From the NCBI RefSeq assembly GCF_014656095.1, contig NZ_BNBT01000007.1:1-64000 (forward strand): 64,000 nt of DNA. The letters are read 5' to 3'. Position 1 is the first letter of the stretch. Every line of letters starts with the position of its first letter. Shown piece by piece: positions 8,076-16,939 of this stretch. The notes beneath the pieces are model-generated. The model saw only the letters and a list, made by a program, of their open reading frames with translations, had not been told where the DNA came from and ran no database searches. A program made the position numbers and the translations under genes. This DNA is from Streptomyces longispororuber (GTDB lineage Bacteria; Actinomycetota; Actinomycetes; Streptomycetales; Streptomycetaceae).

Positions 8076-8537
8076 GTGGGGAAGAAGACCGTCACGCTTC
8101 TCGCGACCGCCGCACTGGCCTCGATCACCCTGATCGGCCAGGCGAACGCCACCCCCGCACACGACACCGCTCCGGCCGCCGCCCGCGCGGCCGAACCGGG
8201 CATCCTCGCAGACCAGATCCGGTACGCGCCCTTCACCCTCAACCACAACGAGTCCCTGAGCTCCGACACCGCCACCCTCGTCATGCAGTCCGACGGAAAC
8301 CTCGTCGTCTACGACGAGTTCAACCGGGCCCGCTGGGCCTCCCGCACCGTCGGCAAGGGCTGGACCACACGCTTCCAGGAGGACGGCAACCTCGTCGTCT
8401 ACACCCGCAGCGGCCGCCCGGCCTGGGCGTCCGGGACCGCGGGCCACCCCGGCTCCCGCCTCGTCGTCCAGGACGACGGCAACGTCGTCATCTACGACGG
8501 CAGCCGCGCCGTCTGGGCCACCGGCACGGACCACTGA
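8076..8537 (+). CDS. Secreted bulb-type (monocot mannose-binding) lectin
   Basis: 153 aa starting at GTG 8076, with AAGGAG 7 bases upstream; an open upstream extension is rejected because it lacks a ribosome binding site and would bury the signal peptide. Residues 1-26 form a Sec signal peptide ending AlaAsnAla. The mature part has three B-lectin repeats with the carbohydrate motif QxDGN(L/V)V(V/I)Y at 71-79, 101-109 and 132-140, so all three mannose pockets look intact. It likely binds mannose-type glycans outside the cell. A strong terminator follows. Confidence 0.9.
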   Translation: MGKKTVTLLATAALASITLIGQANATPAHDTAPAAARAAEPGILADQIRYAPFTLNHNESLSSDTATLVMQSDGNLVVYDEFNRARWASRTVGKGWTTRFQEDGNLVVYTRSGRPAWASGTAGHPGSRLVVQDDGNVVIYDGSRAVWATGTDH

Positions 8538-8565
8538 CGCGGGCCGCCCCTCCCGCACGTACCTG

Positions 8566-8595
8566 ACCGGCCGGGTTCCTCGGAACCCGGCCGGT
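8566..8595 (+). terminator. Intrinsic terminator after the lectin gene
   Basis: Perfect 14-bp stem (ACCGGCCGGGTTCC at 8566-8579, complement at 8582-8595) with a 2-base loop, 28 bases past the lectin stop and followed by TCTCCT. Confidence 0.85.
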
Positions 8596-8779
8596 TCTCC
8601 TGCGGTCCCCGCGGTGGCAGGTGACAAATGGCGGCTGGGTGACCTGGTGGCGAAGTTCGACCGCGGCGCGTACGGTGCCTGCACTCTGCGGGCCCCCTAC
8701 AACCACCGGCCCCGCGCCGCGTGTCGAACGTGGTGCCGGTCCCGCCGGTACCACCGACCTCGACACCCACGGAGCCCAC

Positions 8780-9604
8780 GTGCACCCGCGTTCCCGCTTC
8801 CCCGTCGCCCGTTCGGCCGCCGTCGCCGCGCTCGCCCTCGCCGTCCTCGGGATCGGCGTCCCGGCCGCCCACGGCACGGACAACGCCCCCGCGCCCGGCG
8901 GCCCGCCGCCGGCGCCGTTCACCGTGACCCTCTCCAGCAACACCCCCACGACCGACTACGGACACCGCGCGGTCGACCTCAGCGGCACCGTGGCGCGCGC
9001 CGACGGCACCCCGCTGGCGGGTGCGCCGGTCAAGCTCCTCAAGAGCGTCATGTACACCACCTGGAACCCGTGGGGCGACCCCATCGACCCCGTCGAGCGC
9101 GAGACGCTCGCCCTCGGCACCGTGCGGACGGACGCCGAGGGGCGGTTCTCCCTCGCGGACGTGCCCGCCGACCGCTGGCAGGACGAGCCGAGCACCTTCC
9201 TCTTCCCCCGCCACGAGGTGGAGTTCCAGGCCTCGTACGACCCGGGCGACCCCGACGACAACGAGATCTTCTTCGCCGACACCACCGTCGCCGCCGAGCC
9301 GGTCACCAGCACCATCAGCTACAAGGTCAACAAGACCAAGGTGCGCGCCGGTGACACCCTCGTCGTCACCGGCAAGGTCTCCTGGCCCGCCGGGCACGGC
9401 CCGGTCGCGGGCACCCGGGTGCTGCTGCGGACGTACTACGAGTCCGCGTACAACGCCAAGACCACCACCGACGCGCGCGGCAACTTCACCGTCCGCGCCA
9501 AGATCCGCGACTACGACAACGCGTTCGTGGTCTTCTCCGCTCCGAAGGACTACTACATCGCGGGCGCGAGCAAGCACCTGCCGGTCAAGAACGTGACCCC
9601 GTGA
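8780..9604 (+). CDS. Secreted protein with Ig-like/carboxypeptidase-regulatory-like repeats
   Basis: 274 aa from GTG 8780, preceded by GGAG at 8771. Residues 1-33 are a signal peptide with Ala-rich h-region ending near AlaHisGly. Two beta-sandwich-like repeats follow, each with the pattern of CarboxypepD_reg/Big domains: G(T/K)V then (T/V)xVLLRT and TDAxGxF(S/T)(L/V). The first is at about 55-150 and the second at about 180-265. It is likely an extracellular adhesion or structural protein. No catalytic motif is present. Confidence 0.75.
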   Translation: MHPRSRFPVARSAAVAALALAVLGIGVPAAHGTDNAPAPGGPPPAPFTVTLSSNTPTTDYGHRAVDLSGTVARADGTPLAGAPVKLLKSVMYTTWNPWGDPIDPVERETLALGTVRTDAEGRFSLADVPADRWQDEPSTFLFPRHEVEFQASYDPGDPDDNEIFFADTTVAAEPVTSTISYKVNKTKVRAGDTLVVTGKVSWPAGHGPVAGTRVLLRTYYESAYNAKTTTDARGNFTVRAKIRDYDNAFVVFSAPKDYYIAGASKHLPVKNVTP

Positions 9605-9807
9605 CGCCCCGGGCCGGAGCGGGGCGGTTGACGCACCTCACATGATCCGCACGGGTGGATTCCGATTGCCCGCGACCGCGAGGAGCAGGAGAAAGAGGGA
9701 GAGAGGGAGAAAGGGACGGGGAGAGACCCGACCGAGACAGTGAACCGGGAGCGGGTGCGGGTGCGGACGGCCGCGCCGTGCCCGCCTCACGAACGTACGG
9801 AGGCCCC

Positions 9808-10695
9808 ATGACCCGCGCCATCGCCGTCGGAGTGGACGGATCCGCCGAGAGCCTGGCCGCAGCCGACTGGGCGGCGGGGGAAGCCGCGCTGCGCGGCGCA
9901 CCGCTGCGCGTCGTGCACGCCTGGCACCCGGAGTCCGCCGACGCGACCGTCGCCCAGGACCGGGAGGAGCAGGCCCGCGCCGCCGACGCCGTGCTGCGGG
10001 AGGTGGAGACGCGTGTGTCCGGGCGCCGTCCTGACCTACGGGTGAGCGCGGAGGTCGTCGGGGACTCGCCCGTGGCCGCGCTCCTGCGGGAGGCCGAGCG
10101 CGCCGAGATGCTGGTGCTCGGCTCGCGCGGGCACGGCGCCGTCGTCGGCTTCCTGCTCGGCTCGTACGGCCAGCAGGTGATCGCCGACGCACAGCGGCCC
10201 GTGGTCTCGGTGCGCGCGGGCACCGGGACGGGGGCGGAGGCCCCGCACGCCGGCGACGGCGCGGGCGAGATCGTCGTGGGCCAGCACGGGGAGCCGGAGG
10301 ACGGCGAGGCCGTGCTGCGGTTCGCCTTCGAGGCGGCGGCCGCCCGGGGCGCGGCGGTGCGCGCGGTGCGGGCGTGGACGCTGCCGCCGCTGTACGCGTA
10401 CAACACCGGCGTGCTGGACATGGCGGACCAGGCGGGCGGCCTGGAGCCGATGGAGCGGCAGGCGCTGGCGCGGGCGGTCGCCCCCTGGCGCGAGCGGTTC
10501 CCCGACGTGCCGGTGACGGAGCACGTCGAGATCGGCAGCGCCGGTCAGGTGCTGCTGGCGGCCGCCGCGGACGCGCGGCTGCTGGTGGTGGGCCGCAGGA
10601 CGCACCGCTCCCCCATCGGTACGCGCATCGGGTCGGTGGCGCACGCCGCGCTGCACCACGCGAACTGCCCGGTCGCGGTCGTCCCTCCGGCCTGA
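9808..10695 (+). CDS. Tandem-domain universal stress protein (UspA family)
   Basis: 295 aa, cytoplasmic, starting at ATG 9808. Two Usp domains (about 1-140 and 150-293). The first has the ATP-binding signature G-2x-G-9x-G-S intact (Gly105, Gly108, Gly118, Ser119). In the second the corresponding stretch reads GRRTHRS...GTRIGS and lacks the second Gly, so it may not bind ATP normally. The frame is open further upstream, but that part is translated purine-rich repeat and has no ribosome binding site. Confidence 0.9.
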   Translation: MTRAIAVGVDGSAESLAAADWAAGEAALRGAPLRVVHAWHPESADATVAQDREEQARAADAVLREVETRVSGRRPDLRVSAEVVGDSPVAALLREAERAEMLVLGSRGHGAVVGFLLGSYGQQVIADAQRPVVSVRAGTGTGAEAPHAGDGAGEIVVGQHGEPEDGEAVLRFAFEAAAARGAAVRAVRAWTLPPLYAYNTGVLDMADQAGGLEPMERQALARAVAPWRERFPDVPVTEHVEIGSAGQVLLAAAADARLLVVGRRTHRSPIGTRIGSVAHAALHHANCPVAVVPPA

Positions 10696-10697
10696 GC

Positions 10698-10781
10698 GGC
10701 GCCACCCGCGCGAGCCCGGTGGGCACAGGGCCCTCCGGCCCGACCGGCGCCACCCGCGCGGGCCCGGTGGGCACAGGGCGG
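10698..10781. repeat. Imperfect tandem repeat after the usp gene
   Basis: A stretch of about 35 bases (GCGCCACCCGCGCG...CCCGGTGGGCACAGGG) occurs twice, about 47 bases apart, with a single clear base difference. It is non-coding and begins directly after the usp stop. Confidence 0.7.
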
Positions 10782-10817
10782 CCACCCGGGTCCGCGCCGC
10801 CCCGGCGCAGGGAACCC

Positions 10818-10848
10818 TTGATCTCAAGTCGACTTGAGGTCTTACGGT
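10818..10848 (+). promoter_or_regulatory. MerR/SoxR-type promoter with 16-bp palindromic operator
   Basis: TTGATC (10818-10823), a 19-bp spacer and TACGGT (10843-10848). The perfect palindrome CTCAAGTCGACTTGAG (10823-10838) fills the spacer. An over-long 19-bp spacer holding a CTCAAG...CTTGAG dyad is the hallmark of promoters untwisted by MerR-family activators, and the arms match the SoxR box core. It drives the MarR gene starting at 10884. No MerR-family gene is in the window, so the activator must be encoded elsewhere. Confidence 0.7.
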
Positions 10849-10883
10849 GCCTCCATCAGCGAACACGCGTGAGGAGCGGCACC

Positions 10884-11357
10884 ATGACCACCCACCAGCT
10901 TCCGGCCCTGACCGACGCCGAGCTCGCCGCGCAGCCGGCCGCCCATTGGACCGGCCTGGCCTATGAGGCGCTCATCGCCTTCACCCGGGCGCGGCAGGCC
11001 GAACTCGGCTTCACCCAGCCGCAGTTCTGGCTGCTGCGCAACCTGTCGGCGCACGACCTGTCCACCGACGGCCACGGCATGACCGTCGCCGAGCTCCAGC
11101 GGGCCATGAGCGGCTACCTCAGACCCGAGGACGACCTGGCGGCCGAGTCCGAGGTGCTGCTGGAGCGCGGCTGGCTCACCCGGGACGACGCGGGGCGCCT
11201 GTGGATCACCGCGGCGGGGGACGAGGCCCGCGCCGCCTTCCGGCGGCACGCGCCCGCGATCCGCGCCCGCATCCACGAGGGCGTCGACGACGCCGACTAC
11301 GTCACCGCCCTGAAGGTGCTCCGGCGGATGATCCACAACGTCGGTGCCGCCGGTTGA
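10884..11357 (+). CDS. MarR-family transcriptional regulator
   Basis: 157 aa from ATG 10884 with GAGGAG upstream. Winged-helix MarR-like fold, with QFWLLRNLSAH near the start and the wing GWLTRDDAGRLWITAAG near residues 100-117. The recognition helix region (LQRAMSGYLRPEDDLAAES) is diverged from classic MarR. It is expressed from what looks like a redox- or ligand-responsive MerR-type promoter. The nearest downstream gene, an O-methyltransferase, is separated by a strong hairpin, so the target is not evident. Confidence 0.8.
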   Translation: MTTHQLPALTDAELAAQPAAHWTGLAYEALIAFTRARQAELGFTQPQFWLLRNLSAHDLSTDGHGMTVAELQRAMSGYLRPEDDLAAESEVLLERGWLTRDDAGRLWITAAGDEARAAFRRHAPAIRARIHEGVDDADYVTALKVLRRMIHNVGAAG

Positions 11358-11470
11358 CCCGCCGCGGCGGCGCCGCCGGTTGACCCGCGACGTCGGTGCC
11401 GACGGTGCCGACGGTGGCGGCAGGGGCTGAGGGTGCACCCACCGGACCACCCACCGGGCGTCGCCGCGGC

Positions 11471-11500
11471 GGGGGCCCGGCCCCGCGGGGCCGGGCCCCC
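11471..11500 (+). terminator. Strong hairpin after the MarR gene
   Basis: Perfect 14-bp inverted repeat (GGGGGCCCGGCCCC at 11471-11484 and its complement at 11487-11500, 2-base loop), 113 bases past the MarR stop. Likely intrinsic terminator. Confidence 0.75.
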
Positions 11501-11609
11501 GGCGGCGTACGGAACATTCCTCCAAGACGGGCCGGGGCGGGGGCGGCGAGGGTGGAGCCGTGCCGAGCCGCGGACCCTGTGACGCGGCCACGACGGGAGG
11601 AACAGAACA

Positions 11610-12668
11610 GTGACGCACGACCACGACCGGATGACGGAAGCCGCCGACCCCGAGGCCGTCGTCCGGCACCTCTACGGCAGCCTGGCGGCCCAGACCCTGC
11701 GGGCGGCCGTCCGGCTGCGCGTGGTGGAGCTGATCGGCGACGGCCGGTGCCACGCCACCGACCTCGCCGCCCGGACGTCCACCGCGCCCCAGCCCATGAC
11801 CCGGCTGCTGCGCGCCCTCGCGAGCCTCGGCGTACTGCGGGAGCACGCCGCGGGGACCTTCTCGGTCACGCCCACGGGCGCGCTGCTCGACCCGGCGCAC
11901 CCCGGCTCCCTCACGTCCCTGGTACGCGTGTTCACCGAGCCCGCCCTGCTGCGCGGCTGGGAGCACCTGGACGACAGCGTCCGCACCGGCGACGTGGCCT
12001 TCGACAAGGTCTTCGGCACGGACTTCTTCGGCCACCTCAGGGCGCACCCGGAGCTGTCCGCCGAGTTCAACGCCGCGATGAGCCAGGCCACCCGGCACAC
12101 GGCCGCCGTCCTGCGGGACGCCGTCGACTTCGGGCGGTTCACGACCGTCGTGGACGTCGGCGGCGGCGACGGGACGCTGCTCGGCGCGGTCCTGAGCGCG
12201 TACCCGGCGCTGCGGGGCGTCGTGTACGACACCGAGGAGGGGCTGGCGCAGGCGCCCGCGACCCTGCGGCGGCACGGGCTCACCGAGCGCTGCGCCCTGA
12301 CGGCCGGGGACTTCTTCCGGTCGGTGCCCGCGGGCGGCGACCTGTACCTGCTCAAGAGCGTCGTGCACGACTGGCCGGACGAGCAGGTGGTCACGATCCT
12401 CGGCCACTGCCGCGCGGTGCTGCCGCCCGGCGGGCGCGTGCTGATCGTGGAGCCGGTGCTGCCGGACGTCGTCGACCCCGTCACGCCCGGGCTCAACTAC
12501 CTCACCGACCTCAACATGCTGGTGAACGTGGGTGGCCGGGAGCGGAACCGCGCGGACTTCGAGCGGGTGTGCCACGCGGCGGGCCTGTCCGTGGTGTCGG
12601 TGACCCCGCTGGCCGACGGCGACGACGCCCCGTACCACGCGATCGAGGCCGTGGCCGCGGGCGCGTAG
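11610..12668 (+). CDS. SAM-dependent O-methyltransferase, acetylserotonin/hydroxyneurosporene type
   Basis: 352 aa from GTG 11610, with GGGAGG 10 bases upstream. The N-terminal winged-helix dimerisation domain (about 15-105) is followed by a Rossmann methyltransferase with motif I DVGGGDG at 182-188. A likely catalytic His253 lies in LKSVVHDWPDE. This is the usual architecture of polyketide and aromatic O-methyltransferases in Streptomyces. No biosynthetic partner is adjacent, so the substrate is unknown. Confidence 0.88.
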   Translation: MTHDHDRMTEAADPEAVVRHLYGSLAAQTLRAAVRLRVVELIGDGRCHATDLAARTSTAPQPMTRLLRALASLGVLREHAAGTFSVTPTGALLDPAHPGSLTSLVRVFTEPALLRGWEHLDDSVRTGDVAFDKVFGTDFFGHLRAHPELSAEFNAAMSQATRHTAAVLRDAVDFGRFTTVVDVGGGDGTLLGAVLSAYPALRGVVYDTEEGLAQAPATLRRHGLTERCALTAGDFFRSVPAGGDLYLLKSVVHDWPDEQVVTILGHCRAVLPPGGRVLIVEPVLPDVVDPVTPGLNYLTDLNMLVNVGGRERNRADFERVCHAAGLSVVSVTPLADGDDAPYHAIEAVAAGA

Positions 12669-12785
12669 GGCCACGACGGCGCGCGCGGCGCCGTTGCCCT
12701 CGACGGGTGAGGCTCACCGGCTCGCACGGGTGACGCGGCGGCGTACTCCCCCACAACGCGGCGCAAGGCCGCTATCAAGGCTCGG

Positions 12786-13589
12786 GTGACGGAGACCACG
12801 ACGCACAGCCGCCCGGCGCGCCGGGTGCGCGAGCCTCTCAGGACGGCGGCCGCCCTGCTGGCGGCCGCCGCTTTCGTGTACAACGCCTGGGTCCTGGAGG
12901 CCGTCGTCCCGACCGGCCTCGATCCGCGCCACGCGTACGTCAGTGAGCTGTACGCGGTGGGCAGCCCCTACCGGTGGCTGTTCGGCGGCCTGGAGCTGGT
13001 CTGCGCCGCGCTGGTCGTGACGGGTGCCGTGGCGGGCGCGGCCGCGGCGACGGACCGGGCGGGCCGGGCCGGGTGGTGCGCGCTGGCCGGGGTGGGCCTG
13101 TGCTCGACGGCCGACGTCCTGATGCCGATGGCGTGCGCGCCCTCGGTGCAGCCGGGCTGCCGCGCCGTGCACCCCGCCCACACCGTCACCAGCGCCCTGG
13201 TGCACTGCTGCCTCTTCGCCTGCCTGGCCCTGCTCGTCCACTCGGCGCGCGGGCGCGGGGAGCCGCGGTGCGTGGCCCGCTGGGGGCCGCTGCTCGGCGG
13301 GGGCGCCCTGGTGTCGTCGCTGTGCACGGTGGGGCCGCTGCTCGGGTACGGCGGGTGGCACGGTGTCGCCCAGCGGTGTCACCTGCTGCTGGTCGGGGCG
13401 TGGCTGGCGCTCCTCGCCCACGGCGCCCGCACCCCGTGCCCACCGCCCGGGGCCCCCGCCCCTCCGCCCGCGCGGCCCCGCCGGGCCCGCCGCGCCGCAC
13501 GTGACCTGTTCCGTGGCGCCCGTGACCTCCGTGACCTCCGTGGCGCCCGTGACGTCCGTGACGTCCGTGACGGACGACAGACCGGCTGA
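12786..13589 (+). CDS. DUF998 membrane protein
   Basis: 267 aa with about six hydrophobic segments (residues about 20-215), including the DUF998 features of an N-terminal VPTGLDPRHAYVSEL loop and two Cys-rich central segments. The C-terminal tail (about 215-267) is a basic, low-complexity repeat of RGARDLRD type encoded by 9-base DNA repeats. The function of the family is unknown. It starts at GTG 12786 with only a weak AAGGC upstream. Confidence 0.8.
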   Translation: MTETTTHSRPARRVREPLRTAAALLAAAAFVYNAWVLEAVVPTGLDPRHAYVSELYAVGSPYRWLFGGLELVCAALVVTGAVAGAAAATDRAGRAGWCALAGVGLCSTADVLMPMACAPSVQPGCRAVHPAHTVTSALVHCCLFACLALLVHSARGRGEPRCVARWGPLLGGGALVSSLCTVGPLLGYGGWHGVAQRCHLLLVGAWLALLAHGARTPCPPPGAPAPPPARPRRARRAARDLFRGARDLRDLRGARDVRDVRDGRQTG

Positions 13590-13754
13590 ACCGGCCGGGC
13601 CGGGCTGCCTGTGTCCGAGCGGCACCCTCGCTCCGCCGAGTCCCAGGAGCCGCAAGAGCCCGTCAAGCCTGCCGAGCCCGCCGAGCCGCCCGAGCCCCCG
13701 GGTGGCCGTGCCCCCTGACCGCGCCGCCATCGACCCGGCGGTGGGAGGAGTGTC

Positions 13755-14651
13755 GTGGAAGCGTCCCTGCTGTCCGCCCTGTTCGCGGTGGCGGCCGCCG
13801 TGGCCAACGCCGCCGGCACCGTGCTGCAACGGGTGGCCGCCCGGACCGTGCCCACCAGGGACGCCTTCAGCCCGCGACTCGCCGGGCACCTGCTGCGCGA
13901 CCGCGCGTGGCTTGCGGGCATCGGCGTCATCGTCGCGGCCGCCGTGTTCCAGGCGCTCGCCCTGGCCTGGGGCGCGATGTCGCTGGTGCAGCCCATCCTG
14001 GTGCTCGAACTTCCGCTCGCCCTGGTGATCGCCCGCGTCTTCGCCGGGACGCCGATGCCCGCGGGCGGCTGGAGCGCCGCTTCGCTCACCGGGGCCGGAC
14101 TCGCCCTCGCCCTGAGCGCGGCGGCGCCCGTCGAAGGGGGGCGCGGCGTGTCCGGTGCCGTGTGGGCCGTGGCCCTGCTGGTCGTCGGCGCCGGTGTCGG
14201 CGGGTGCACGGCGCTCGCGCTGCGCCGCCCGCGGGGCAAGGCGCGCGCCGCGCTGTTCGGTTCCGCGTCCGCGCTCTGCTACGGGCTCACGGCCGCGCTG
14301 ATGAACGCCGCGATCGCCGCCCTGGCCGACGCCGGGGTCCGTGGTCTGGCCACCACGTGGCAGACCTACGCGTGCGGGGCGGCGGGCGGCTGCGCGCTGT
14401 TCCTGCTCGCCAACGCCATGGAGTCCGGGCCGCTGTTCGTCTCGCAGCCCGCCCTCACCCTCGGCGAGGCCGCCGCCAGCCTGGCCCTGGGAGCCGTCCT
14501 GTACGGCGACAGCCTGCGCACCGGCTGGTGGATCGCGCCCCAGGCCGCGGGCGCCGCCCTGACGGCCTGGGGCGTCGTCCTGCTCGCCGGGCTGCCCGCC
14601 GCGACGGCACCGGCGGGCGACACCGACGCCGACGCCGAGCGGGTGCCGTGA
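13755..14651 (+). CDS. DMT-superfamily (EamA/NIPA-like) membrane transporter
   Basis: 298 aa with ten hydrophobic segments arranged as two fivefold repeats, as in drug/metabolite transporters. GTG 13755 is preceded by GGGAGGAG. Features such as AVANAAGTVLQR at the start and AWGAMSLVQPILVLELP in the first half match the actinobacterial DMT family related to NIPA. Substrate unknown. It is 165 bases downstream of the DUF998 gene, same strand. Confidence 0.82.
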   Translation: MEASLLSALFAVAAAVANAAGTVLQRVAARTVPTRDAFSPRLAGHLLRDRAWLAGIGVIVAAAVFQALALAWGAMSLVQPILVLELPLALVIARVFAGTPMPAGGWSAASLTGAGLALALSAAAPVEGGRGVSGAVWAVALLVVGAGVGGCTALALRRPRGKARAALFGSASALCYGLTAALMNAAIAALADAGVRGLATTWQTYACGAAGGCALFLLANAMESGPLFVSQPALTLGEAAASLALGAVLYGDSLRTGWWIAPQAAGAALTAWGVVLLAGLPAATAPAGDTDADAERVP

Positions 14652-14666
14652 CCCGGCGCCTCCCGC

Positions 14667-14726
14667 GACGTACGGGCGGACGTACGGACGGACGTACGGG
14701 CAGACGTACGGCTGGACGTCCGGGCG
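14667..14726. repeat. Five tandem 12-bp repeats (GACGTACGGGCG)
   Basis: Five contiguous 12-base units with one to three substitutions each, in the convergent gap between the DMT transporter and the Tat-secreted protein. Each of the first four carries a GTAC palindrome. Confidence 0.85.
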
Positions 14727-14802
14727 TGTGGTGCGCGTGGGTATCCGCCCTTCCGGCCGGTGGAAACCCGCGCGCACCGCACGCCGCGCCCGGTTCGGCG
14801 GC

Positions 14803-15174
14803 TCAGTTCAGCGGGGCCGAAGTGGTGTAGTAGAACGTCACCTTGGGCCAGCCGCGGGAGGCGCCGATCTTGTTGAGGGCCTCCGCGATCTCGAGCGGGG
14901 TGATCTGCTTCGCCGCGGGAGCGTTGTCGATCTTGATGCGGAACGACATCTCCATCATCGCGTCGATGTCGCCGATGCTGGTCGTCCCCCTGAACTCGGT
15001 GCCGTCCGCGTAGTCGATGGTCTGCGCCTCGGCGGCGCCGTTCCCCTCGGTCGCCTCGGCCGCCTCGGCCGGCGCGCCGTCGGCGGCACGGGCCGTCCCG
15101 GCGGACGCCAGGGCCGCGCCCGCGGCGGCGCTACCCGAGTAGCCGAGCAGGGCACGTCTGGAAACTCCGGTCAT
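14803..15174 (-). CDS. Tat-exported small protein of unknown function
   Basis: 123 aa. The N-terminus carries a twin-arginine signal (SRRALLGYSGSAAAG) with cleavage expected near AlaArgAla at about residue 30. After an Ala/Glu-rich linker the mature domain contains ITPLEIAEALNKIG and a C-terminal WPKVTFYYT segment. I do not recognise the family. The ATG at 15174 has GAGGGG upstream. Tat export suggests the protein folds, perhaps with a cofactor, before export. Confidence 0.75.
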   Translation of the reverse strand: MTGVSRRALLGYSGSAAAGAALASAGTARAADGAPAEAAEATEGNGAAEAQTIDYADGTEFRGTTSIGDIDAMMEMSFRIKIDNAPAAKQITPLEIAEALNKIGASRGWPKVTFYYTTSAPLN

Positions 15175-15600
15175 GGTGGCTGTTCCCCTCGTTGGTCACA
15201 CAGGCGTGGGTCACACAGGCGTGGCCGCACGGGCGTGGGTCACGCAGGCCTCCCCCTGGAGACCGACTGCGATCATAAGGACGCGGATCACGCCGTGGGG
15301 CCGAATGAGATCGTCCGTTTCCCGGACGCTCAGGGACACCGCCAGACCCGCCCGCCCCACCGACCCCGGCGGCACCATCTCCGGCCCCCGTCAACGGACT
15401 TCGGGTTCCGCTGAACGGAACCGCGGTGGCCGCGGGCCGGAGCCGTCGGCCAAGGTGGGGTCGTACCGGCTGACCGGGACCGCAGCCCCTGCGCGACGCG
15501 GCCGTGCAGGCCCCCTTCCCGCACATCCGGAGCCGAGGGAGCGGGGCATGCGCCCGCTCGACACGGCCGGGGGCGGCACGACGGAAAGAGGAAGAACACC
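15175..15600. other. Divergent intergenic region with short direct repeats
   Basis: About 425 bases between the Tat protein and the metalloprotease. Near 15192-15250 the sequence GGTCACACAGGCGTGG is repeated twice and partly a third time. No gene is supported; promoters for both flanking genes must lie here. Confidence 0.45.
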
Positions 15601-16932
15601 ATGGGTGACGACAACAACGCGTCCGACTATCTGCGGGAGTTCGGCTACCTGGCGGAGGGTGTCGCTCTCGACACCGCCCAGGGCCGGGCGGCGGTACGGG
15701 CCCTGCAGGCGATGGCGCTGCTTCCGGCGTCGGGGGAGCTCGACGACGCCACGGCGGAGGTGCTCGCCCGGCCCCGGTGCGGGGTGCCCGACCGGCGGGG
15801 GGCCGGCGGGCCCGGCGGTGCCTCGTTCGTGGCGTTCGGGACCGTGTGGGACCACGCCATCCTCACCTACCGCGTCAACAACCTCTCCCCCGACCTCCCG
15901 CACGACCGCCAACGGGCGGCCATCACCACGGCGTTCGCCCGGTGGGCCGCCGTGGTGCCCCTGGTGTTCCGCGAGACGACGGGTGAGCCGGACATCGAGA
16001 TCAGGTTCGGCGCGCGCGACCACGGCGACGGCTTCCCGTTCGACGGGCCCGGCCGGGTCCTCGCCCACGCGTTCTACCCGCCGCCGAACGGGGGCGCGCT
16101 GGCCGGGGACACGCACCTCGACGAGGACGAGACCTGGCAGGAGGGCGTCGCCGGCGCCGGCATCGACCTGCTGACGGTCATGGTGCACGAGCTCGGCCAC
16201 TCCCTGGGGCTCGACCACACCCCGGTGCCCGACTCGACGATGAACCCCTTCTACCCGACGCCGTCGACCCCCGCGGCCGACGACCGCGCCGGCATGCGGT
16301 ACGTGTACCGGCGCCACATCTGGGTGGCGTCGCTGTACCGCGACGTCCTCGGGCGCCGCTTCGACGACGAGGGGTACGACGGCTGGGTGCGCGGCCTGTT
16401 CTCGGGCGCGAGCCCCGAGGACGTGGCACGCGGGTTCTGCTACTCGCACGAGCACTCCGAACGCCTCGCCTCCGACCTGTACTTCGCGCTGCTCGACCGC
16501 GCCCCGGACCCGGAGGGGCTGGCCGGCTGGCGGCAGCAGTTGCAGCAGGGCATGGGCCGGCAGGCGGCGATCGTCGCGTTCCTCGACAGCGCCGAGTACC
16601 GGCAGAAGTACCCGGACGACGCCGCGTTCATCGACTCGCTCTACCGGCGCCTGCTGCGGCGCCCGCCGGACGCCGAGGGCTTCGCGCACTGGCAGCAGCG
16701 GATGCGCGAGGGCACGCCCCGGCACGAGGTCGCGCGCGGCTTCGTCCTCTCCGAGGAGTACTGCCGCAACTTCAGCCGGGACCTGTACGCGCACTACCTG
16801 CGGCGCCAGCCCGACCCGGAGGGGTGGCAGGCCTGGACCGACGGGCTGCGGGGCGGCCTCAACCACCAGGACGCGGTCGTCGGGTTCGTCGCCTCGCCCG
16901 AGTACCAGGGGGCCGTCGAGAACTGGTGGTGA
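15601..16932 (+). CDS. Matrixin-like (M10A) zinc metalloprotease with cysteine switch and DUF4214 repeats
   Basis: 443 aa starting at ATG 15601, with AGAGGAAG upstream. Residues 1-64 look like a peptidoglycan-binding-type prodomain ending in PRCGVPD (58-64), identical to the cysteine switch that keeps animal matrix metalloproteases latent. The catalytic domain (about 75-235) has HELGHSLGLDH with His196, Glu197, His200 and His206, and the Met-turn at Met214. The C-terminal 200 residues are three DUF4214-like repeats with (L/F)YxxLLxRxPDxEG patterns. There is no obvious Sec or Tat signal, so the export route is unclear. Confidence 0.88.
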   Translation: MGDDNNASDYLREFGYLAEGVALDTAQGRAAVRALQAMALLPASGELDDATAEVLARPRCGVPDRRGAGGPGGASFVAFGTVWDHAILTYRVNNLSPDLPHDRQRAAITTAFARWAAVVPLVFRETTGEPDIEIRFGARDHGDGFPFDGPGRVLAHAFYPPPNGGALAGDTHLDEDETWQEGVAGAGIDLLTVMVHELGHSLGLDHTPVPDSTMNPFYPTPSTPAADDRAGMRYVYRRHIWVASLYRDVLGRRFDDEGYDGWVRGLFSGASPEDVARGFCYSHEHSERLASDLYFALLDRAPDPEGLAGWRQQLQQGMGRQAAIVAFLDSAEYRQKYPDDAAFIDSLYRRLLRRPPDAEGFAHWQQRMREGTPRHEVARGFVLSEEYCRNFSRDLYAHYLRRQPDPEGWQAWTDGLRGGLNHQDAVVGFVASPEYQGAVENWW

Positions 16933-16939
16933 GGGCGCG

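Noticed and set aside
12714..14777. 687-codon minus-strand frame antisense to the DUF998 and DMT genes
   Set aside because: Gly/Gln/Arg-rich composition typical of antisense frames in high-GC DNA; the plus-strand genes have membrane-protein composition and good starts.
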